Source of the DNA: Intrasporangium_A sp039812505
GTDB lineage: Bacteria > Actinomycetota > Actinomycetes > Actinomycetales > Dermatophilaceae
Length of the DNA: 14,522 bases
Assembly: GCF_039812505.1 (NCBI RefSeq)
Contig: NZ_JBDIAQ010000087.1
Location: 1-14,522 of the forward strand
Reading direction: 5' to 3'
Each line of letters begins with the position of its first letter. Positions within the stretch are counted from its first letter, which is position 1. Both the position numbers and the translations under genes were made by a program. This document shows, in pieces, positions 6,874-14,093 of the stretch. A model generated the notes under the pieces. That model searched no databases. It was not told the origin of the DNA and was given only the letters and a program-made list of their open reading frames with translations.

Positions 6874-8442
6874 GTGAGCACGGCAGCGCTGACGAGCGAC
6901 GAGGTCATGGACTACGACGAGGCGCTCGCCCGGTTCGACCCCGTCCTGGGCCTGGAGGTCCACGTCGAGCTCAACACCGCGACGAAGATGTTCTGCGGCT
7001 GCGCGACCACGTTCGGCGCCCCGCCCAACAGCCAGGTCTGCCCCGTCTGCCTCGGGCTGCCCGGCGCCCTGCCGGTGGTCAACGCGCGGGCGGTCGAGTC
7101 GGCGATCCGCATCGGCCTGGCCCTGAACTGCCAGATCGCCCCGTGGTGCCGGTTCGCCCGGAAGAACTACTTCTACCCGGACATGCCGAAGAACTTCCAG
7201 ACCTCGCAGTACGACGAGCCGATCTCGCACGACGGCTGGCTGGACGTCGAGGTGGACGACGGGGCCGGCGGCACCGAGACCTTCCGGGTCGAGATCGAGC
7301 GGGCCCACATGGAGGAGGACACCGGCAAGTCGCTGCACATCGGGGGCGCCACGGGCCGGATACACGGCGCCGACCACTCGCTCGTCGACTACAACCGCGC
7401 GGGCATCCCGCTGATCGAGATCGTCACCAAGCCGGTCGTCGGGGCGGGGGAGCGGGCCCCGGAGGTGGCCCGGGCCTACGTGTCGGCGCTGCGCGACCTC
7501 ATGCGGGCGCTCGACGTCAGCGACGTCCGGATGGAGCAGGGCTCGCTGCGCTGCGACGCGAACGTCTCGCTGCGGCCCAGGGTCGGCGCCGACCCCCGCG
7601 GCGCCGACCAGCTCGCCGTCCCGCTCGGCACCCGGACCGAGACCAAGAACGTCAACTCGCTGCGCTCGGTCGAGCGGGCCGTCCGGTACGAGATCGCCCG
7701 GCACGCAGCGGTCCTCGCGGGTGGCGGCGCGATCCTGCAGGAGACCCGGCACTGGCACGAGGACACCGGCGTCACGACGTCCGGGCGCGAGAAGTCCGAC
7801 GCCGAGGACTACCGCTACTTCCCCGAGCCCGACCTGGTGCCGGTCGCCCCCGCGCGCGAGACGGTCGAGGCGCTCCGGGCGACCCTGCCGGAGCCGCCCG
7901 CCGAGCGCCGCCGGCGGCTGCAGGCCGACTGGGGCTACAGCGACCTGGAGATGCGCGACGTGGTCAACGCCGGTGCGCTCGAGCTCATCGAGCAGACCGT
8001 CTCGCTCGGGGCGAGCGCGCAGGCCGCCCGCAAGTGGTGGCTGGGTGAGCCGTCGCGGCGTGCGAACGGCGCCGCGCAGGACCTCGTGACGTATGCCGCG
8101 CAGGTCGGGTTCGCGCCGGCCGACGTCGCCGAGCTCGAGGCCATGGTCGTGGCCGGGCGGCTCAACGACTCGCTGGCCCGGCAGGTGCTCGACGGGGTGC
8201 TGGACGGTGCGGGCCGGCCGGTGCAGGTGGCCGACGCGCGGGGCCTCGAGCTGGTCCGCGACGAAGGCGCACTGGTGGCCGCGGTCGAGGCGGTCATCGT
8301 CGCCAACCCCGACGTGGCGGCCAAGATCCGCGCCGGCAAGGTGCAGGCCGTGGGGGCGCTGATCGGCCAGGTGATGCGGGCGACCAAGGGCCGGGCCGAC
8401 GCCGGGCGGGCGCGCGAGCTGATCCTCGACAAGCTGACGTAG
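6874..8442 (+). CDS. gatB: Asp-tRNA(Asn)/Glu-tRNA(Gln) amidotransferase subunit B
   Basis: A 522-residue GatB, the tRNA-binding kinase/amidotransferase subunit. It phosphorylates the misacylated Glu or Asp on tRNA and transfers ammonia received from GatA. Family signatures are GLEVHVELNT, a zinc-type cysteine set (C41, C43, C56, C59), ARKNYFYPDMPKNFQ, YNRAGIPLIEIVT and DAEDYRYFPEPDL. The helical and YqeY-like tail ends NPDVAAKIRAGKVQAVGALI. GTG 6874 is preceded by AGGGAG (6861-6866) at 7 nt and follows the gatA stop after 2 bp, so gatA and gatB are surely co-transcribed. The complex implies indirect synthesis of Gln-tRNA(Gln), and of Asn-tRNA(Asn) if no AsnRS is present. Confidence 0.98.
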   Translation: MSTAALTSDEVMDYDEALARFDPVLGLEVHVELNTATKMFCGCATTFGAPPNSQVCPVCLGLPGALPVVNARAVESAIRIGLALNCQIAPWCRFARKNYFYPDMPKNFQTSQYDEPISHDGWLDVEVDDGAGGTETFRVEIERAHMEEDTGKSLHIGGATGRIHGADHSLVDYNRAGIPLIEIVTKPVVGAGERAPEVARAYVSALRDLMRALDVSDVRMEQGSLRCDANVSLRPRVGADPRGADQLAVPLGTRTETKNVNSLRSVERAVRYEIARHAAVLAGGGAILQETRHWHEDTGVTTSGREKSDAEDYRYFPEPDLVPVAPARETVEALRATLPEPPAERRRRLQADWGYSDLEMRDVVNAGALELIEQTVSLGASAQAARKWWLGEPSRRANGAAQDLVTYAAQVGFAPADVAELEAMVVAGRLNDSLARQVLDGVLDGAGRPVQVADARGLELVRDEGALVAAVEAVIVANPDVAAKIRAGKVQAVGALIGQVMRATKGRADAGRARELILDKLT

Positions 8443-8469
8443 CAGGACCGCCGGCACGGCACCGCGGGC

Positions 8470-8497
8470 CGGCGCACATCAAGGCGGCCGTGCGCCG
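8470..8497 (+). terminator. Hairpin after gatB, candidate terminator
   Basis: An 8-bp perfect stem (CGGCGCAC with GTGCGCCG) with a 12-nt loop starts 27 bp after the gatB stop. No T tract is present. It may end the gatAB transcript or slow read-through into the dehydrogenase gene. Confidence 0.35.
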
Positions 8498-8538
8498 CAC
8501 GAGCCGGGCCGGGCCCGGGAAGGTGAGAGGGAGCAGCC

Positions 8539-9990
8539 GTGAGCCAAACCGCCGACGAACACTACGAGGACTGGTCCGACCGTCTGGCGCTCGCCGAGGC
8601 GATGATCCCGGTCATCGGGAGCCTCTACCGCGACAACAACGTCGTGACCTCGGTCTACGGCCGGGGCCTGATCAACGAGTCCGCGATCCACATCATCAAG
8701 GCGCACCGCTTCGCGCGCCGCGTCGACGAGGTGGAGCTCGACCTCGCCGACACGCTGCCGCTGCTGCAGGCCGTCGCCGCGGCCGAGCCCGGTGCCGCCT
8801 CGGTCGACCTCGCCCGGCTGAACCGCAAGTACAAGCTGGAGGCGGCCGGGCGGGACCTGGGCGAGTTCGTCCGAAGCGAGCTCGGCGACCTCGTCGGGCG
8901 CAAGGGCGCCCGCCCCGCCGAGGGGCCGGCCGGGCAGGACGTCGTGCTCTACGGCTTCGGGCGGATCGGCCGGCTGCTGGCCCGGATCCTGATCGACCAC
9001 GAGGGCAAGGGCGACGGGCTGAAGCTGCGGGCGGTCGTGGTGCGCAAGGGAGCCGCCAACGACCTGGTCAAGCGGGCCAGCCTGCTGCGCCGCGACTCGG
9101 TGCACGGCTCGTTCCAGGGCACGATCACGGTGGACGAGGAGGCGAACACGATCCTGGCCAACGGCACGCTCATCCAGGTCATCTACTCCGACGACCCTGC
9201 GGGCGTCGACTACACGGCATACGGCATCGAGGACGCCATCGTGGTCGACAACACCGGTCGGTGGCGTGACCGGGAGGGGCTCGCCCAGCACCTGTCCTGC
9301 CCGGGAGTCTCGCGGGTGCTGCTCACCGCGCCCGGCAAGGGCGAGCTGCCCAACGTCGTGGCCGGGATCAACGAGTCGGTGATCGGGGACGAGCCGATCG
9401 TCTCGGCCGCCTCGTGCACCACCAACGCCATCGTCCCGGTGCTCAAGGCGGTCTCCGACGAGTACGGCATCGTCGGCGGTCACGTCGAGACGGTCCACTC
9501 GTTCACCAACGACCAGAACCTCATCGACAACTTCCACCGCGGCGAGCGCCGGGGCCGGTCGGCCGCGCTCAACATGGTGCTGACCGAGACCGGTGCGGCA
9601 AAGGCGGTCGCCAAGGCGCTGCCCGAGCTGGCCGGCAGGCTCACCGGCAGCTCGATCCGGGTGCCCACCCCGAACGTGTCGATGGCGATCCTCAACCTGA
9701 CCCTGGAGCGGCCCACCGACAAGGAGCAGATCAACCACTACCTGCGGCGGACCTCGCTGCACACCCCGCTGCACAAGCAGCTCGACTTCGTCGACTCGCC
9801 CGAGGTCGTCTCCAGCGACTTCGTCGGCTCGCAGTACGCCGGCATCGTGGACGGGCGCGCGACGATCACGGCGGGCGACCGGGTCGTGCTCTACGTCTGG
9901 TACGACAACGAGTTCGGGTACAGCTGCCAGGTGGTGCGGATCCTCGAGACGATGGCTGGGGTGCACCCGCCGGCCTTCCCGAAGGCCTGA
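8539..9990 (+). CDS. gap: Long-form glyceraldehyde-3-phosphate dehydrogenase
   Basis: A 483-residue protein, about 140 longer than ordinary GAPDH. Residues 1-133 are a helical-looking extension without the GAPDH fold. The dinucleotide domain begins with GFGRIGR (139-145). The catalytic region SAASCTTN has nucleophile C293, and HSFTNDQNLIDN carries the catalytic histidine. The phosphate-site segments RGRSAALNMV and IRVPTPNVS and the C-terminal WYDNEFGYS are intact, so the enzyme should be active. The second Rossmann strand ends in R169-K170 rather than the aspartate typical of NAD-specific GAPDH, which hints at NADP use. This matches a known extended GAPDH family, distinct from the standard glycolytic enzyme. 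GTG 8539 is supported by GAGAGGGAG 5 nt upstream. It is a separate function from the gat genes although in the same direction. Confidence 0.93.
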   Translation: MSQTADEHYEDWSDRLALAEAMIPVIGSLYRDNNVVTSVYGRGLINESAIHIIKAHRFARRVDEVELDLADTLPLLQAVAAAEPGAASVDLARLNRKYKLEAAGRDLGEFVRSELGDLVGRKGARPAEGPAGQDVVLYGFGRIGRLLARILIDHEGKGDGLKLRAVVVRKGAANDLVKRASLLRRDSVHGSFQGTITVDEEANTILANGTLIQVIYSDDPAGVDYTAYGIEDAIVVDNTGRWRDREGLAQHLSCPGVSRVLLTAPGKGELPNVVAGINESVIGDEPIVSAASCTTNAIVPVLKAVSDEYGIVGGHVETVHSFTNDQNLIDNFHRGERRGRSAALNMVLTETGAAKAVAKALPELAGRLTGSSIRVPTPNVSMAILNLTLERPTDKEQINHYLRRTSLHTPLHKQLDFVDSPEVVSSDFVGSQYAGIVDGRATITAGDRVVLYVWYDNEFGYSCQVVRILETMAGVHPPAFPKA

Positions 9991-9994
9991 GCCC

Positions 9995-10026
9995 CGGCTC
10001 GCCCGAGCCACGACCTGTCCGAGCCG
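9995..10026. terminator. Inverted repeat between convergent genes, possible bidirectional terminator
   Basis: CGGCTCG (9995-10001) and CGAGCCG (10020-10026) are exact reverse complements with 18 nt between. A smaller hairpin GGCTC-GCCC-GAGCC nests at 9996-10009. It lies in the 49-bp gap between two stop codons, the expected place for a shared terminator. No T tract is present. Confidence 0.4.
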
Positions 10027-10039
10027 GCGGCCCTCCGCC

Positions 10040-11242
10040 TCAGCGAGCGACGCCCAGCGCGGCGGGCGGCAGCGAGACCAGCCGGTCGTTCGCGCCGTTG
10101 CTGGTCAGGATCCAGGCCCGGCCCTGCACGAAGCGCACGTCACGGATCCGGCCGTACGTCCCCTCGAGGTGCCGGGTCGGGCTGCCGGCGCTGCCGTCGG
10201 CCCGGATCGGCACTCGCCAGACCGACTGGCCCCGCAGGGCGGCGATGTAGACGGCCCCGTCCGGCCCGACCGCGATGCCGCTCGGCGACATCTGGGCCGG
10301 GTGCCACTCGGCGACCGGGTCGGTGTAGTCCGGGTTGCCGGCGCGTCCCTCGACCTCCGGCCACCCGTAGTTGCGGCCGGGCCTGATCAGGTTCAGCTCG
10401 TCCCAGGTGTTCTCGCCCAGCTCGCTCGCCCACATCCGGCCCCGGGCGTCCCAGGCCAGCCCCTCGACGTTGCGGTGCCCGTAGGTCCAGATCGGCGACC
10501 CGCCGAACGGGTTGCCGGGGGCCGGCTTGCCCGCGGTGGTGATCCGCAGGATCTTGCCGCCGGTCGAGCCGAGGTTCTGCGAGAGCGGCTTGTCGCCGGA
10601 CTCGCCGGTGCCGACGTAGAGGTATCCGTCCGGACCGAACGCGATCCGCCCGCCGTTGTGGTTGGTCCCGCTCGGGATGCCCCGGAAGATCACGTGGGGG
10701 GTGCCGATGCGGTCGCCCTCCCACGGCACCGCGGCGATCCGGTTGTCGCTGTCGGAGGTGTAGTAGGCGTAGAAGACGGGGTCGGCCGCGAAGTCCGGGG
10801 GCACGGCCAGCCCGAGCAGGCCGCCCTCGCCCGGTTGCCGGTGGATGTCGAGGTGCCCGACCACGTGGGGCCTGCCGGGCCGACCCGGGGCGGGCACCCA
10901 GTGGATGTCGCCGGTGTTGCGCTCGCTGACCAGGGCCGAGCCGTCGGGCAGCGGCGCGATCGACCACGGGACCTTCAGGCCCCCGGCGACCGTGAAGGCC
11001 GGCTTGTCGAGGGGCACCGGCGGGGTGGACGCCACGGGCGGCGCCGGTGTCGTCGAGGGTGACCCGCTCGAGGTCGGCGTCCCCGCGGCCGGCCCGGTCG
11101 TGGACGCGGCGGTGGTGGGTGCGGGCCCGGCGGCGCCACCCTGCCCTGGTGGGCCGGTGCAGGCCGCCGCGAGCAGGGCCAGGGCGGCGGCGCCGGCCAC
11201 CCCGGCGAGGCGGCGACGGTGCGGGACTTCGCTGAGCGGCAT
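10040..11242 (-). CDS. PQQ-dependent sugar dehydrogenase (GSDH family) lipoprotein
   Basis: A 400-residue exported protein of the soluble aldose/sorbosone dehydrogenase family, a six-bladed propeller that oxidises sugars with bound PQQ and calcium. The N-terminus has a basic RRR followed by a hydrophobic stretch and AAAC, with C28 as a likely lipidation site (a slightly degenerate lipobox). A long Ala/Pro/Ser/Thr linker reaches about residue 75. Family motifs are GEGGLLGLAVPPDF, NHNGGRIAFGPDG with the catalytic-type H195, GHRNVEGLAW with R257-N258 at the PQQ-binding position, and WDELNLIRPGRNYGWP. The physiological substrate is unknown, and I see no PQQ synthesis genes nearby. ATG 11242 lies 9 bp after the MOSC stop, so the two are probably co-transcribed. 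Only a GGGG immediately upstream serves as a ribosome site, which suggests translational coupling. Confidence 0.92.
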   Translation of the reverse strand: MPLSEVPHRRRLAGVAGAAALALLAAACTGPPGQGGAAGPAPTTAASTTGPAAGTPTSSGSPSTTPAPPVASTPPVPLDKPAFTVAGGLKVPWSIAPLPDGSALVSERNTGDIHWVPAPGRPGRPHVVGHLDIHRQPGEGGLLGLAVPPDFAADPVFYAYYTSDSDNRIAAVPWEGDRIGTPHVIFRGIPSGTNHNGGRIAFGPDGYLYVGTGESGDKPLSQNLGSTGGKILRITTAGKPAPGNPFGGSPIWTYGHRNVEGLAWDARGRMWASELGENTWDELNLIRPGRNYGWPEVEGRAGNPDYTDPVAEWHPAQMSPSGIAVGPDGAVYIAALRGQSVWRVPIRADGSAGSPTRHLEGTYGRIRDVRFVQGRAWILTSNGANDRLVSLPPAALGVAR

Positions 11243-11251
11243 ACCCCATTG

Positions 11252-11908
11252 TCACCGGGGGGCGAGCCGGCCCGCGAGCCAGTCGTGCTCCTCGGGGGCG
11301 AGCACCCCCGAGTCGAGCACGCGCATGGCGGCCGCGCGGTCGCCGGTGGCGGCCCGGAACTCCAGCAGCAGCGTGATGTCGTGGTCGGGCCGCTCGACGG
11401 TGACGCGGTCGCCGGTGCGGATCGTCCCCGGCCGCACGACCGACAGGTACGCGCCGGTGCGGCCGGCCGCGGTGAACCGGCGCACCCAGCCCGGGATGCC
11501 CATGTGGCCGGCGAAGGTGCGGCACGGGATCCGCGGCACCTCCACCCGCAGCTCGACCTCGCCGACCCGCCACAGCTCCCCGATGCGCGCGGTCGTGCAG
11601 TCGACGCCCACGGTGGTCAGGTTCTCCCCGAAGGCGCCGTCGCGCAGCGGCCTGCCCAGCCGCTCCGCCCACCAGTCGAGGTCCTCGCGGGCGTAGGCGT
11701 AGACCGCCTGGGTCCGCCCGCCGTGGTGACGCCGGTCGCCGATGGTGTCGCCGACGCAGCCGCTGCCCAGGCCCCCGTGCTTGGGCCCCGGGTCGCGCAC
11801 CTCGACGTGGTCCACCGGCCGCTTGTCGATCCCCGTCGTTGGGGCGGACGTGTGCGGGCTCGGCACGCCGGGCCCGATGTTGACCGAGCGGACGTGGGGC
11901 GCAGACAC
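11252..11908 (-). CDS. MOSC domain-containing protein (YiiM-like)
   Basis: A 218-residue protein with a MOSC fold, the module of molybdenum-cofactor sulfurase C-terminal domains and of the molybdoenzymes YiiM and mARC. The conserved FGENLTTVGVD and the potential molybdenum-ligand cysteine C129 in VPRIPCRTF are present. The N-terminal segment, with GIDKRPV and a Gly/His-rich stretch, fits the YiiM branch, whose E. coli member reduces N-hydroxylated bases. A Moco-dependent detoxifying reductase is plausible but unproven. There is no signal peptide, so it is cytoplasmic. GTG 11908 is selected because TAGGCT lies 6 nt upstream on this strand. It is the first gene of a probable operon with the sugar dehydrogenase, although the functional connection is unclear. 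Confidence 0.88.
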   Translation of the reverse strand: MSAPHVRSVNIGPGVPSPHTSAPTTGIDKRPVDHVEVRDPGPKHGGLGSGCVGDTIGDRRHHGGRTQAVYAYAREDLDWWAERLGRPLRDGAFGENLTTVGVDCTTARIGELWRVGEVELRVEVPRIPCRTFAGHMGIPGWVRRFTAAGRTGAYLSVVRPGTIRTGDRVTVERPDHDITLLLEFRAATGDRAAAMRVLDSGVLAPEEHDWLAGRLAPR

Positions 11909-11914
11909 GGGTGG

Positions 11915-11920
11915 AGCCTA
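11915..11920 (-). promoter_or_regulatory. Putative -10 of the MOSC gene promoter
   Basis: Minus-strand TAGGCT lies 6 nt before GTG 11908, the leaderless spacing seen at several starts here. It sits in a 31-bp divergent intergenic region (11909-11939). Only a weak TTCATG-like -35 is visible about 18 bp upstream. Confidence 0.45.
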
Positions 11921-11927
11921 ACCTCGG

Positions 11928-11933
11928 TAGCGT
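11928..11933 (+). promoter_or_regulatory. Putative -10 of the hydroxyacid dehydrogenase promoter
   Basis: TAGCGT lies 6 nt before ATG 11940. It is 7 bp from the oppositely oriented TAGGCT, so the two divergent promoters must overlap, and RNA polymerase binding at one should exclude the other. Confidence 0.45.
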
Positions 11934-11939
11934 GCTGCC

Positions 11940-12872
11940 ATGAACACCGGTCCGGTCGTCGTCTCCGTCCCCGACGAGGGGTATGCCGCTGGGCTCGCCG
12001 GTCTCGCCGGCGTCGAGACGCTCGTGTGGCCGATGCGCGGGCCGCATCCCCGGGTGGGTGAGCTGCGGTTCGTCGTGGCCCCCTACCTGCAGCGGGTGGC
12101 CTACGACGAGCTGCTCGCGGGCGCCGAAGTGCTGCAGGCGGTGCAGATCCAGAGCGCCGGCTACGAGGACGTCCTGCCGTTGCTGCCGGTGGGCGTCACG
12201 CTGTGCAACGCCGCCGGGGTCCACGACGCGAGCACGGCCGAGCTCGCCGTCGCCCTCGCGCTCTCCTCGCAGCGCGGGCTGCCCGGCTTCCTGGTGCGGC
12301 AGGAGCGGCACGAGTGGGAGGACTGGAGCCTGCGCGGCTCGCTCGCCGACAGCCGGGTGCTGCTGCTCGGCTACGGCCAGATCGGGCGGGCCATCGCCAG
12401 CCGGCTGCGCCCCTTCGAGGTCGAGCTGACCGTCGTCGCGTCGCGACCCCGGGCCGGCGACGATCTGGTCGACTGGGTGCACGGGGTCGGTCGGCTGCCG
12501 GATCTGGCCGCGGCGGCCGACATCCTGATGGTCGTCGTGCCGCTCACCGACGCCACGCGGCGGCTGATCGACCGGGACCTGCTGGCCCGGCTGCCCGACG
12601 GCGCGCTGGTGGTCAACGTCGCCCGCGGCGCCATCGTCGACACCGACGCCCTCGTCGCGGAGTGCGCCTCGGGGCGCCTGCGCGCGGCGCTCGACGTCAC
12701 CGACCCGGAGCCGCTGCCGCCCGGGCATCCGCTCTGGAGCACCCCCGGCGTGATCGTCACGCCGCACGCCGGTGGTGCGACCCGGGCGATGCGCCCGCGG
12801 TCGCTGGCGCTGATCCGCCGGCAGGTCGAGGCGTTGCGCGACGGCCGGCAGCTGGCCAACGTGGTGACCTGA
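11940..12872 (+). CDS. D-isomer-specific 2-hydroxyacid dehydrogenase
   Basis: A 310-residue cytoplasmic oxidoreductase interconverting a 2-hydroxyacid and its 2-ketoacid with a nicotinamide cofactor. A short N-terminal catalytic half (with AGVHDASTAELAVAL) is followed by a Rossmann domain with GYGQIG (144-149). The catalytic set is R229 in NVARGAIVD, E257 in DPEPLP and H276 in TPHAGG. The second beta strand ends in S168-R169 instead of an acidic residue, which suggests NADP(H) over NAD(H). The substrate is not predictable; glyoxylate, hydroxypyruvate or similar acids are typical. ATG 11940 is supported by TAGCGT 6 nt upstream and lacks a ribosome-binding site, consistent with leaderless initiation. 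It is transcribed divergently from the MOSC gene and followed by a hairpin and a separate promoter. Confidence 0.93.
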   Translation: MNTGPVVVSVPDEGYAAGLAGLAGVETLVWPMRGPHPRVGELRFVVAPYLQRVAYDELLAGAEVLQAVQIQSAGYEDVLPLLPVGVTLCNAAGVHDASTAELAVALALSSQRGLPGFLVRQERHEWEDWSLRGSLADSRVLLLGYGQIGRAIASRLRPFEVELTVVASRPRAGDDLVDWVHGVGRLPDLAAAADILMVVVPLTDATRRLIDRDLLARLPDGALVVNVARGAIVDTDALVAECASGRLRAALDVTDPEPLPPGHPLWSTPGVIVTPHAGGATRAMRPRSLALIRRQVEALRDGRQLANVVT

Positions 12873-12886
12873 CCCGTCGTGGACCC

Positions 12887-12911
12887 GGCCCCGGGCGCGA
12901 GTGCGCGGGCC
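12887..12911 (+). terminator. Hairpin after the hydroxyacid dehydrogenase, candidate terminator
   Basis: GGCCC pairs with GGGCC and GCGC with GCGC around a GAGT loop, with a three-base bulge (CGG) on the left arm. It begins 15 bp past the stop and lacks a T tract. A less G+C-rich, pyrimidine-rich stretch and the next promoter follow. Confidence 0.4.
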
Positions 12912-12960
12912 CGCGGAGCGGGGTTGGGCGGCATTCGGTCAATCTCTCCTCGCAATCCTC

Positions 12961-12996
12961 TTGTCGGGCGTGACAGGGGCAGTGGACACTGTCCAC
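12961..12996 (+). promoter_or_regulatory. Promoter with an overlapping perfect dyad before the propeller gene
   Basis: A -35-like TTGTCG (12961-12966) and -10-like GACACT (12985-12990) are spaced 18 bp, and the -10 is 6 nt before ATG 12997. The -10 lies inside the perfect inverted repeat GTGGACA-C-TGTCCAC (12982-12996), which abuts the start codon. A repressor bound there would block transcription. As RNA, with a leaderless start, most of the dyad would not be transcribed, so a DNA operator is the likelier reading. Confidence 0.5.
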
Positions 12997-14076
12997 ATGA
13001 CCGAGACGATCGTGGCCGTCGGCACCCGCAAGGGCCTGTGGCTCGCGCGCTCCGACGACCGGCAGGCTTGGCGGCTGGAGGGTCCGCACTTCCTGATGAG
13101 CGAGGTCGCGTCCGTCGCCGTGGACACGCGGGCGGGCCGTTCGACCGTCCTGGCCGGGGTCAAGCACTGGCACTGGGGGCCCACGGTCCAGAGCAGCGTG
13201 GACGGCGGCCGGACCTGGACCGAGAGCCCCGAGCGGGTGCTCGCCTTCCCGGCCGACACCGACACCGCGCTCGAGCGGGTCTGGCAGCTGACCCCCGACC
13301 CGAACGACGACGACGTCGTCTGGGCCGGCGTCGAGCCGCATGCGCTCTTCCGCAGCTCCGACCGCGGCGAGCACTACGAGCTGGTCCGGGGGCTGTGGGA
13401 CCACCCGCACCGACCGCACTGGGAGCCCGGCTTCGGCGGCGGTGCGGTGCACACCGTCATCCTCGAGCCGGGGCACCCCGAACGGCTGCTCGTCGCGATG
13501 AGCGCGGGCGGGGTCTACCGGTCGGCCGACGGGGGCGCCTCGTGGGCGCCGAGCAACCCCGGGATCTCGGCGTACTTCATGCCCGGGAACGAGTACCCCG
13601 AGTACGGCCAGTGCGTCCACAAGGTCGCCCGCGGCGTGGACGGCACGTGCTACGCCCAGAACCACCGCGGGGTCTACCGGTCCGACGACGGCGGCGCGAC
13701 CTGGGTCTCGATCGCCGACGGGCTGCCCACCGACTTCGGGTTCGCGATCCTGGCCCACCCGACCCGGCCGGGCACGGTCTGGAACATCCCGGTCGCCAAC
13801 GACGGCGAGCGCATCCCGCCGGGCGCACGGCTGCAGGTCCAGCGCTCCGACGACGGCGGGCGCACCTGGCGGATGCAGGCCACCGGGCTGCCGGCCGAGA
13901 GCTACACCTGCGTGCTGCGCGATGCCGCCGCCCTCGACACCGCGGACCCGGTCGGCGTCTACTTCGGCACCCGCAACGGTGACGTCTTCGTCTCGGTCGA
14001 CGAGGGCGAGACCTTCGCCCGGATCGCTACGCAGCTGCCCGACGTCCTGGCCGTCCGCGCGGCCCGGCTGCCCTGA
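12997..14076 (+). CDS. Asp-box (BNR) beta-propeller protein, cytoplasmic
   Basis: A 359-residue repeat protein with six Asp-box motifs (SxDxGxTW type) starting at residues 67, 120, 176, 229, 284 and 333, a regular 49-56 residue spacing that indicates a six- or seven-bladed propeller. There is no signal peptide, so it should stay in the cytoplasm. Automated annotation often names such proteins exo-sialidase or glycosyl hydrolase. I see no FRIP-type arginine motif near the N-terminus, so sialidase activity is not supported. A His/Trp-rich segment (KHWHWGP, 55-61; HPHRPHWEPGFGGGAVH, about 136-152) could form a metal or ligand site. A MoaD/ThiS-like gene follows after 17 bp and is probably co-transcribed, suggesting a joint role. 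ATG 12997 fits a leaderless start. The function is unknown. Confidence 0.85.
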   Translation: MTETIVAVGTRKGLWLARSDDRQAWRLEGPHFLMSEVASVAVDTRAGRSTVLAGVKHWHWGPTVQSSVDGGRTWTESPERVLAFPADTDTALERVWQLTPDPNDDDVVWAGVEPHALFRSSDRGEHYELVRGLWDHPHRPHWEPGFGGGAVHTVILEPGHPERLLVAMSAGGVYRSADGGASWAPSNPGISAYFMPGNEYPEYGQCVHKVARGVDGTCYAQNHRGVYRSDDGGATWVSIADGLPTDFGFAILAHPTRPGTVWNIPVANDGERIPPGARLQVQRSDDGGRTWRMQATGLPAESYTCVLRDAAALDTADPVGVYFGTRNGDVFVSVDEGETFARIATQLPDVLAVRAARLP

Positions 14077-14093
14077 GCCGCAAGGGGTCCCGG

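Noticed and set aside
10140..12767. Minus-strand open frame of 875 codons spanning three genes
   Set aside because: It overlaps the sugar dehydrogenase and MOSC genes in a different frame and the hydroxyacid dehydrogenase antisense. No motif is present; it is a high-G+C artefact.
12900..12960. Small gene or RNA between the hydroxyacid dehydrogenase and the propeller gene
   Set aside because: The region holds a terminator-like hairpin and a pyrimidine-rich promoter stretch only. There is no plausible start with a ribosome site.
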